From assembly GCA_044450785.1 (NCBI GenBank), contig JBIOJM010000113.1, positions 1 through 27,179 of the forward strand: a stretch of DNA of 27,179 nt, in the 5' to 3' direction. Both the position numbers and the translations under genes were made by a program. The stretch comes from JBIOJM01 sp044450785 (GTDB taxonomy: Bacteria; Planctomycetota; Planctomycetia; Isosphaerales; Isosphaeraceae). The notes under the pieces were generated by a model. The model saw only the letters and a list, made by a program, of their open reading frames with translations. It was not told the DNA's origin and searched no databases. Below, piece by piece: positions 15,639 through 23,600 of the stretch; positions within the stretch are counted from its first letter, which is position 1; every line of letters begins with the position of its first letter.

Positions 15639-18600
15639 GTAAGACCCTGGCGATTCTGGATGTCGGTTTCCATGCGTTCGACCGTCCAGACGCGGACCTC
15701 GTCGACGTTTCCGTCGAAATAGAACGAGCCCGACTTGCCGATCAGGAACGTCGTGCTCGCGCCCGTCAAGGGCTGGGCCGTGTCGCTCACGGCCGGCTTG
15801 CCGTCCATGTAGATCACGCGCTGGCCCGTCTTCAAGTCGAACGTGACCGCCCAGTGGTGCCAGTTGTTGTCATTGGTCGGCGTCTTCAAGGTCGAGCCGC
15901 CGAACGACACGAAGAAGTTGTTGCCGGCGTCGAAGCCGACCTGGAGGCCGCCCGCGGAGGGGGGATCTCCCTGGTTGATGATGTATTCGAGCCGGCCGGT
16001 GTCATTCTGCTTGGCCCAGAATTCGACGCTGAACGACGTGTTGTTGAGGTTGATGCCGGTGGCGGACGCATAAGCGTCGGTTCCGTTGAGCATGAGCCCG
16101 GAACCGAGCTGCGGGGTGGTCGCGCCGGACGACAGCTTGGCGGCCCCGGCGATGGTGGTGGGCCCCCAGGTCGCGCCCCCGCTGAGCGTCAAGGTATCAC
16201 CCTTGCCGGAGCTATCGGCGGCGGCGGTCCCTGTCCCTTCGCTGAACGACCAGTCGGCGAGCAGGCCGGTCGTGGCGGTGAGGGTCACGAGCGCGAGGTT
16301 GCTCTGGATGTCGGCGGCCGCGCGGGCAACGGTCCAGACGCGCACCTCGTCGACGCCTCCGGCATAGAAGTTCGGGCCCGACTTGCCGATCCAGAGCGTC
16401 GTGCTCGCATTCTGGATCGCCTTGGCGGTGTCGCTGGTCTCGGAGATACCGTCGCGGTAGATGGTGCGTGTTCCCGTCGTCGCGTCGAACGTGACGGCCC
16501 AGTGATGCCATGAGGTGTCGACACCCGCCGGGAAGCTCAGGGTCGAGCCGCCGGAATTCACCACGAAGTTGTTGTTGGTGTCAAAGCCGATCGAGAGACC
16601 GGTCGTCGAGGACGGCGGCGCCTGAGCGATCACGTACTCTTGTTGACCGGTGGTCTTCCGCTGCGCCCAGAACTCGACGGTGTAGGAGCTGTTATTGAGG
16701 TTGATGTTGGAGGCCGAGCCGTAGCCCGTCGCGCCGTCGAGCACGAGCCCGGTGCCGAGCTGCGGCGTGGACGACCCCGAGGGGACCTGCACGGGGCTCA
16801 GCACCGGCCCGTCAAACTCGAAGTTGAGCGACCCGTACGCCGTGACGATCGGGTAATCCGCCGGGGCCGTCACGTTGATCATGATCGTTGCCTTGCCCGA
16901 GGCGACCTGCGAGAGGTCGAGGAAGACGGATCCCTGCACCTTGACGGTGTTGCCCAGGGTCACGTCGCCGCTGGCGAGGATCTTGCCGGTGGTGTCGAAG
17001 GCAATGTCGCCGTTGAGCTGGAAGGCATAGGTCGAAGCGTAAGCGTCGAAGAGGGTCGCGCCGGCATTGATGACGAAGTTCGTGCCGAGATTGGTCCACG
17101 AGCCGCCGGTGGCGGCCTGGGTGGCGACCTGGCCGGCCAGCTCGGTTTTCCACTCGTCGAGCGTGAGGTCGCCAAACTGCTGGTGGACGAGTTTCGAGAG
17201 GTCCTTGGCGGAGTCGGGCGTGGTGAGCGTGTCGTCGAACTTGATGCCGCCGCGCAGTCCGGTCAGCGCCAACCCGGTCTCGGGATCGACGATGATGGGA
17301 GCATCGGCGCGTACCGAGGCGTCGAGCGGCCCGTTCTGCGAGAGCCCCAGCCGCAGCTCGACCCCGCCCAGGCCGGCGATCTCGATTCCGCCGTCGATTC
17401 CGCCGTAGAGCACGTTCTCGGGCTGGCCGTACTGGTCATTGACGGTCGCCGTGGCCAGGAACGCCTCGGCCTTGAGCTGCACGCCCACGAAGGTGCCGCC
17501 GGCGGAGATGCCCGCGCCCCCGATCGACGTCACCGGGAACTGGCCCTGCTTGAGCTTGTTGATGTCAATCACCGCATCCTGGACGAACCCGCCCAGCGTG
17601 ATCCCCGCCAGGCTCGCGTTGACGGATGCTGAGAGGTCGATCGTGAAGTTCGTCGGGTCGTTCTGGAAGTCCATCCAGTTAAGCGCCAGCTTCGGGACCT
17701 GGATCGGCAGGAACGACGGCCACTGCAACTGGCTTGTCGGGTCACTCACGTCGACCGAGACGCTGAAGCCCGGCAAGGTCACGAAGTTGCCGCTGGAGTC
17801 GATGGCGAAGTTCGTGCCCGTACCGCTGAACGACAGCGATCCGACCGAGAGCGTGGCGTCCACGCTCTGGAACGACGCGATGTCGTCCATCGGCCCGGGA
17901 GCCGTGTTGATCGAGAAAGTCTTCGACTTGAGCGTAACGTAGCTGCCGACCTGGAAAGACGCCGAATCGGCTTGCACCTTGAACTGGCCGTAGTCGCCGG
18001 CGGCCAGGCCGATCGTGATCGAGAGGCCCGACATCGACGCCTGGAACGCGTTGCTCAGGTTGAGGCTGGCCGAATCGAAGGCCACGTTGACGTCCCCGTT
18101 GAACTGCGCGCCGTTGCTGATGCTGTAGCCGAGGTTGGTGATCGTCGCGCTCGGCCCGGTGATCGAGATCACCTTGCCGACGTTGATCGTGCCGGTGGCG
18201 CCGAGCATTGCGCTACCGACGTTGAAGCCGTCATTGGTGATCGTCAGCTTCTGGACAGTTCCGCTCAAGCCGGCGATCCTCGGCACACTCGCCGTCGCCG
18301 AGCCCACGCTGAGTGCAAAACTGCCCGGCGCAACGTCGACCGCGACGGCGTCGGCCGTGATCTTGAAGATGTCGCTGACCGAGATATCCACCTGGTCGAG
18401 CTGGAAATTCAGCGCCTGCGTGTTGATATCGTAGCTGCCGCTCAGGCCGCTGGACGACGTGCCGCTCGGGTCGCTGATCGTCGTGGTGAACTCCGACTGG
18501 CCCGAAAAGAGCGATACCGACGTGGCACCAAAGGTGATCGTGCCGCCGATCGTGGGCGCGCTCCCGCTGGAGCCGGTCGTGTACGAGAAGTTCTTCACGC

Positions 18601-19681
18601 CCAGACTCAGGCCGGTGATCGACAAGATCCCGCCCAGTGACAAGGTGCCGTTGTCCGTGAGCATCACCGAGCCGACCGAGAAGCCGGTGTTGTCGGCGTG
18701 TAGGTTGGAGAGTGTGCCGGTGGCGTTGGGAAAGTCGGTGGAGGTGAGGGTCAAATTCTGGGCGTCGAAGGTGACCGCGGGGGGTGATTGCGAGTCGTCG
18801 AGCGTGAAGCTGAGCGTGGGGGTCGTGGTCGGGGCCGGCGTGGTATTCGCCTCGAAGAACTTGCCGGCCTTGAGGTCAAAGCTGGTCGCCGACAGGGCGA
18901 AGACCTGGGAGTTGATGTCGTAGCCGGCGTTCAAGCCGCCGACGGTCGTCGTGAACGAGGTCTGGCCGGGAAACATGGTGAATGAGTCGGCCGTGACGCC
19001 GATCGTGCCGGTGACCGAGGGGGCGCCGCCGTTGGGGTCTGTCGTGTAATCGAAGTTCTGGACACCGAGGCTGAGATTCTGGAAATCGAGGATGCCGCCA
19101 AGTTTGACGTCGCCGGAGTTGGTCAGGGTGGCGGAGGCGATCTTGAATCCGGCATTGGTCGCGCTGAAGTCGGTGATCGCGCCGACCGCGTTCGGGAAGT
19201 CGGGCGAAGAGAGCATGAGCGACTTGGCGTCGAAGGTGGCGGTGGGCGTCGATTGCGAGTCGTCGAGCGAGAAGCGGTTGTCGAAGATGTCGAGGTTGTC
19301 GACGGTCGCCGTGGTGTCGTTGAAGGGGAGGAGCGTGGCCGAGAGGCTGCCGATCTGTACCAGCTCCTGGCCGGCGGGGGCGGACGGGCTGTAGTTGATG
19401 GTGATGTCCGACGAGTGGGCGGTGAGCAGTTTGGACAAGGTCAGGTCGAACTGGCTCGCGGTGAGCTGGTATGCACCCTGGTCGGCCGGCTGGTTCGTCA
19501 GCGTGTAGCTTCCCGTGATTCCAGGGCTGTTCCCCGGGCCGCTGATTTGCGCCGAGACGCCCGTACCGTTCGCGAGTGAGGCCGATGTCGACGAGACTGT
19601 GACGTTTGCCGACCAGTCCGCGCCCGATTGCGTGATGGGGGTGCCGAATGTGACGGTGACATCGGTGAAGAGGCCCTCCAC
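15587..19681 (-). CDS. giant modular protein, N-terminal segment (tandem beta repeats, two LamG domains)
   Basis: Coding starts at GTG 19681 (MEGLFTDVTVTFGTPI), the only start in frame after the TAG at 19727-19729; GAGG lies 4 nt upstream. No signal peptide is visible, which is odd for a protein of this type. Residues ~140-450 contain two copies of a ~155-residue unit (SLDDSQSTPTATFDAKSL ... SPDFPNA ... LGGIL ... LSLGVQNFDYTT ... SYDIN), with degenerate copies after that. A non-repetitive region (residues ~640-1000, with VYGG-like strands such as VLYGGIDGGIEIAGLGGVEL) leads to two LamG/concanavalin-like domains: about 16750-16290 (LVLDGATGYGSASNINL to GGVDEVRVWTVARAAADIQ) and about 16115-15660 (GLMLNGTDAYASATGINL to GNVDEVRVWTVERMETDIQ). 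Coding breaks at about 15645, where DIQNRQG runs on out of frame as LTWWSPAAADSRW. Confidence 0.75.
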   Translation of the reverse strand: MEGLFTDVTVTFGTPITQSGADWSANVTVSSTSASLANGTGVSAQISGPGNSPGITGSYTLTNQPADQGAYQLTASQFDLTLSKLLTAHSSDITINYSPSAPAGQELVQIGSLSATLLPFNDTTATVDNLDIFDNRFSLDDSQSTPTATFDAKSLMLSSPDFPNAVGAITDFSATNAGFKIASATLTNSGDVKLGGILDFQNLSLGVQNFDYTTDPNGGAPSVTGTIGVTADSFTMFPGQTSFTTTVGGLNAGYDINSQVFALSATSFDLKAGKFFEANTTPAPTTTPTLSFTLDDSQSPPAVTFDAQNLTLTSTDFPNATGTLSNLHADNTGFSVGSVMLTDNGTLSLGGILSITGLSLGVKNFSYTTGSSGSAPTIGGTITFGATSVSLFSGQSEFTTTISDPSGTSSSGLSGSYDINTQALNFQLDQVDISVSDIFKITADAVAVDVAPGSFALSVGSATASVPRIAGLSGTVQKLTITNDGFNVGSAMLGATGTINVGKVISITGPSATITNLGYSISNGAQFNGDVNVAFDSASLNLSNAFQASMSGLSITIGLAAGDYGQFKVQADSASFQVGSYVTLKSKTFSINTAPGPMDDIASFQSVDATLSVGSLSFSGTGTNFAIDSSGNFVTLPGFSVSVDVSDPTSQLQWPSFLPIQVPKLALNWMDFQNDPTNFTIDLSASVNASLAGITLGGFVQDAVIDINKLKQGQFPVTSIGGAGISAGGTFVGVQLKAEAFLATATVNDQYGQPENVLYGGIDGGIEIAGLGGVELRLGLSQNGPLDASVRADAPIIVDPETGLALTGLRGGIKFDDTLTTPDSAKDLSKLVHQQFGDLTLDEWKTELAGQVATQAATGGSWTNLGTNFVINAGATLFDAYASTYAFQLNGDIAFDTTGKILASGDVTLGNTVKVQGSVFLDLSQVASGKATIMINVTAPADYPIVTAYGSLNFEFDGPVLSPVQVPSGSSTPQLGTGLVLDGATGYGSASNINLNNSSYTVEFWAQRKTTGQQEYVIAQAPPSSTTGLSIGFDTNNNFVVNSGGSTLSFPAGVDTSWHHWAVTFDATTGTRTIYRDGISETSDTAKAIQNASTTLWIGKSGPNFYAGGVDEVRVWTVARAAADIQSNLALVTLTATTGLLADWSFSEGTGTAAADSSGKGDTLTLSGGATWGPTTIAGAAKLSSGATTPQLGSGLMLNGTDAYASATGINLNNTSFSVEFWAKQNDTGRLEYIINQGDPPSAGGLQVGFDAGNNFFVSFGGSTLKTPTNDNNWHHWAVTFDLKTGQRVIYMDGKPAVSDTAQPLTGASTTFLIGKSGSFYFDGNVDEVRVWTVERMETDIQNRQGLTWWSPAAADSRWIIPSR
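18786..19269 (-). repeat. in-frame tandem repeat, 465-bp period
   Basis: The 19-mer GATTGCGAGTCGTCGAGCG occurs at 19251-19269 and again at 18786-18804, exactly 465 bp (155 codons) apart. The surrounding protein aligns throughout (SPDFPNA / STDFPNA, LSLGVQNFDYTT / LSLGVKNFSYTT, GYDINSQ / SYDINTQ). This is tandem duplication of a domain within the giant gene. Confidence 0.75.
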
Positions 19682-19830
19682 GACACCTCGAAACGACGGC
19701 CTTTCCGGAAGCGTGCGCCTCCGTTCCTACCCTCTTCATTGCCATCCGCTGCCGGACCGGACAGCAGCGTGGTTATTATTTGGCCTGCTGGGCAGAATTC
19801 TCCCTTCTTCAGTCGTCGGATGAGCGAGAC

Positions 19831-19836
19831 TATAAT
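19831..19836 (+). promoter_or_regulatory. -10 box TATAAT ahead of the sigma-factor gene
   Basis: A perfect TATAAT sits 25 nt before the chosen ATG (19862). At 17-bp spacing the -35 position (19808-19813) reads TTCAGT, a partial TTGACA match (3 of 6). The placement supports the 19862 start over upstream alternatives, which would lie before or on the promoter. Confidence 0.5.
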
Positions 19837-19861
19837 AAAGCGGCTCGAGGGGAGGGACGGG

Positions 19862-20464
19862 ATGGGTGATGAAACGGGGAGTGATGAGTATGCCGAGTTC
19901 ATCCTCCGGATACGGCAGGGGGACGAACGGGCGGCGGAGGAACTCGTCCGACGCTATGAGCGAGAGATCCGTCTGGAAGTGCGCGGCTGGCTGCGGCTGC
20001 GCAACCCCGCCCTCCGTCGCGTGTTCGACTCGATGGATATCTGCCAATCCGTTCTGGCGAGCTTCTTTGCTCGAGCGGCGGTCGGTGACTTTGATCTGGA
20101 CGAGCCGACGCAGTTGATTCGCCTGCTCGTGGGCATGGCGCGAAAAAAGGTGGCACAGCAGGCCCGTCACCACCAGCGTCAGCGCCGCGACGTTCGGCGC
20201 GTCGGGGAGGGGGGCCTGGAGAACGAAGCAACCGCGTCGCAAGACAGCCCCAGCCGTCTGGCGTCGGGCCGAGAGTTGTTGCAAAAGTTCCGCGAGCTAC
20301 TCTCGGATGAAGAGCGGCGGGTCGCCGACCTGCGAGCACGGGGATCCGACTGGGCGGCGGTTGCCGCGGAGCTCGGGGGGACACCCGACGGCCGCCGCAA
20401 GCAACTGGCCCGCGCGGTCGCCCGCGTCGAGCTCGAGCTTGGGCTCGACTCCGTCCTGGATTGA
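19862..20464 (+). CDS. ECF-type RNA polymerase sigma factor
   Basis: 200 residues from the ATG at 19862, chosen because GGAGGG lies 5 nt upstream and a TATAAT box 25 nt upstream; an in-frame ATG at 19820 has neither. Region 2 covers about residues 10-95: EFILRIRQGDERAAEELVRR, then LRRVFDSMDICQSVLASFF (core-binding and -10 recognition) and RLLVGMARKKVAQQARHHQR. A polar linker (residues ~110-135) precedes region 4, a helix-turn-helix: LLSDEERRVADLRARGSDWA then AVAAELGGTPDGRRKQLARA. No anti-sigma gene is adjacent. Instead a Ser/Thr kinase receptor follows 148 nt downstream on the same strand. In planctomycetes, ECF groups genetically linked to such kinases are well documented, and phosphorylation-based control is proposed. 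Its target promoters are unknown. Confidence 0.9.
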   Translation: MGDETGSDEYAEFILRIRQGDERAAEELVRRYEREIRLEVRGWLRLRNPALRRVFDSMDICQSVLASFFARAAVGDFDLDEPTQLIRLLVGMARKKVAQQARHHQRQRRDVRRVGEGGLENEATASQDSPSRLASGRELLQKFRELLSDEERRVADLRARGSDWAAVAAELGGTPDGRRKQLARAVARVELELGLDSVLD

Positions 20465-20612
20465 CCTCGACGAACCGTGACTGAGCTGTCGCGGGCCATC
20501 GCCGCCCATTTTGTGTCCGGTTCGCGACAAGACGGCAATGAATACGGTCAGACGCGACGCATTGCGTGAGGCTCACTCCCTTCCGTCGGTGACCTGATAG
20601 GGCGGCCGAGCG

Positions 20613-23600
20613 ATGAACGAACCTGTTGACGGCAAGAGTGTCCCGGCCGAGATGAACAGAGGCGACCTCAAAGGGCCCACCCGTTCGAGCGGGGCGGAGA
20701 CCTGCGAGGGCCTCTCCGACCTTGGGGAGCAGCTTACTCCCGGGGATGAAAACAGCGAGGCCGGGCTGGTGGAGTTGCTCTGCTCCGATCAGCTCAACCG
20801 CTGGCGAGCCGGAGAGCGCATCCCTGCTGAAGCGTACCTGGCGCGGCACCCGACGCTCCATGGCGACGGCGAGTCAGCCTTCGAGCTGGTCTACGGAGAG
20901 TACCTCGTACGCGAGTCGCTCGGTGAGACTCCCAAACCCGAGGAGCTCTGCTGGCGATTCCCCCGCTTCGCCGAACGGCTGCGGCGGCAGCTCGATCTCC
21001 ACCGGGCCCTGGGTGATCCGGGCCCCGCGGCCGAGCCCGCCAGCGCGCCGGGATCGCAGGGCAACGACCCGGACGAGCACCTGGCCGCGGTGGGGCCGGT
21101 GCTGCCGGGATACGAGATCCTGCGCGAGCTCGGGCGTGGCGGCATGAGCGTGGTCTATCAGGCGCGGCAGGTCGGTCTCAACCGTCTGGTCGCCCTCAAG
21201 GTGATCAATGCCAAGGTCTATGCCGACGTCGAGATCGCGGCCCGGTTCCGGGACGAAGCCGAGGCGGCAGCCCGCTTCCAGCACCCCAATCTCACTCACG
21301 TCTACGAAGTCGGGGAATTCGAAGGGCAGGGCTATCTCGCCCTCGAGTACGCGGCTGGTGGCAGTCTCCAGCAGAAGCTCGCGGGTACGCCGCAGCCACC
21401 CCGCGAGTCGGCCCAGCTCGTCGCAGAACTGGCACGCGCGATCCACTATGCACACCAGCGCGGGATCGTGCATCGCGATCTCAAGCCGGCCAATGTCGTA
21501 CTGACCGACGACGGCGTGCCCAAGGTGACCGACTTCGGCCTGGCCAAGCTGATGGAGCGAGAGGGCGGGATGACCCGGACCGGCGACATCATGGGGACCC
21601 CCAGCTACATGGCCCCGGAGCAGGCCCGGGGCACGTCCGCCGACGTCACGCCGGCCACCGACATTTATTCTCTGGGGGCAATCCTGTACGAGATGCTCAC
21701 AGGGCGCCCTCCGTTCAAGGGGGCAACCTCGATCTCGACGCTCAATCAGGTCGCCACCCAGGAGCCGCTGCCGCCTGGACGCTTGCAGCGGCACACCCCC
21801 AACGAGCTCGAGACCATCTGTTTGAAGTGCCTCGAGAAGGAACCGCGCAAGCGCTACGCAACAGCGCTGGACCTGGCCGATGACCTGGGCCGGTTCCTGG
21901 AGGATCGGCCGATCCGGGCGCGCCGGATCAGTCGCGCGGAATGGCTGTGGCGCTGGTGCCGCCGCGAGCCGGCGAAGGCCGGATTGATGGGCGCGCTCCT
22001 GGTCGTCCTGGTCACCGGCTTCGTGGGCGTCGCTGCGCAGTGGCGCCGCGCCGAGGACAAGGCCCGCGCCGAGTCGCGGGCGCGCAGCCAGGCCGAGTTG
22101 GCTGAAGGAAAGGCCCGGGACAACCTTTATTTCAGCCGGATTGCTCAGGCTCGGCTCGAGTGGCGACTCAATAACGCTGCCGGGGCCGAGCAGCTTCTCG
22201 ATCTGTGCGAGCCGGAGCGCCGCGGCTGGGAATGGAACTACCTGCGCAACATGAGCCACTGCGAGTTGTTCGGCGTGGACCTGCCGGAGCTGACCTACAT
22301 CTCCAGCGTGGTCTTCAGCCCGGACGGCAAGCGGTTCGCATTCACGGGCTTCGACCCTTACAACGACCGCGACGGCCGCGTGCCCTCCCCGGTCGAAGTC
22401 TGGGACAGAACGACTCGGCGCCGGCTGCGGAGGTTCGTCGGGCCCACCCAGACGATGCGCCTGTCGTTTGGCCCAGACGGCCGGCTCCTGGCCGCGAGCG
22501 GGCCACGCGGGGCCAAAGTCTGGGATTCGACCACCGGGCAAGAAGTCTCTGCCTGGGCACCGGGAGGCAGCCTGACCTTCAGCCCGGACGGCAGGTACCT
22601 CGCATCCGGCGGTGATCACGGCGTGACCTTCTGGGATGCGGCGACCGGCAGGGAGGTCCGCCGGTTCTTGGCGAGCAAGGGCCGAGTGAGTTTTGGCGCG
22701 GACGGTCAGGTCCTGGCCATCAGCGGTCCTGACGCGGTGGAACTCCGCGCCGTGACCACCGGCCGCGAGATTCACCGTCTCCCTCACGGGACCGGCGAAT
22801 CGGAAGCCCGGCAGGAGCGTTTCTTCCGTGAGGAAGGGCCCGAGCTGGCGTTCAGCCCGGACGGGAAACACCTGGTGGTGGCGACGAGCCCGCCCCGGGT
22901 GTGGGACGCGGCCACCGGCCAGCCCCTGTACCAGCTCGGCGGCCACGCGGGTGCCGTTCCGGGAGTGGCGATCAGCCCGGACGGCCGGCGAGTCGCGACA
23001 GCCGGCGTGGACTCGACGATCCGGCTCTGGGACACGGAGACAGGCGCCGAGCGTGGCCTGCTGCGGGGTCACGCAGCCTGGGTCGAGTGCGTCGCGTTCG
23101 ATCCTGAAGGGTGGTGCCTCGCCTCCGGCGGACGGCACGCCGGCCAGGTCAAGCTCTGGGACCTGACCCGCCACCAGGAATACGCGTCGCTGCCTCGGGC
23201 CTCGTCGACGGCCCTCGTCTTCGACGCCGACGGCAGTCACCTGAGCCTGGTCACTCCCGAAGGAGTGCTCCAGACTCGCACGACCGAAAGTGGGTCGATG
23301 ACGGTTGGTGCCCGCGTCGACTTGAGCCAGCAGTGGCAAACGCCGGCGGTCATCGCGGACTACTCGGCCGACGGTCACCGGCTGGTCACCGTCGCGGACG
23401 ACCGGTTCCTGGTGAAGGTCTGGGCCGCGGAGACGGGGCGAGAGCTGGCGACGTTGCGGGGCCTGGCCGCCTCGGCCACGTACGTCGCGTGCAGCGGCGA
23501 CGGCGGCCGGATCGCCGCCGCCGGGTTGTCCAAGACGAAAGAAGGGATGTCTCGTGACGTGAAGGTCTGGGACACGGGCACGGGGCAAGTCCTGGCCCGC

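Larger units (their letters stand above)
9007..19681 (-). pseudogene. single ~10.7-kb giant gene split by two frameshifts (overall span)
   Basis: This entry joins the three segments above. A single-base gain in the CCCC run complementary to GGGG 14734-14737, and another near 15641-15650, would restore one ~3550-residue open frame. The protein would contain two tandem ~155-residue repeats, three LamG domains, PKD-like modules and three beta-helix blocks. In addition, the N-terminus lacks a secretion signal and the C-terminus ends mid-motif. Either sequence errors or real decay explains this. Remaining coding quality is high: no other internal stops occur over 10 kb. Confidence 0.55.
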
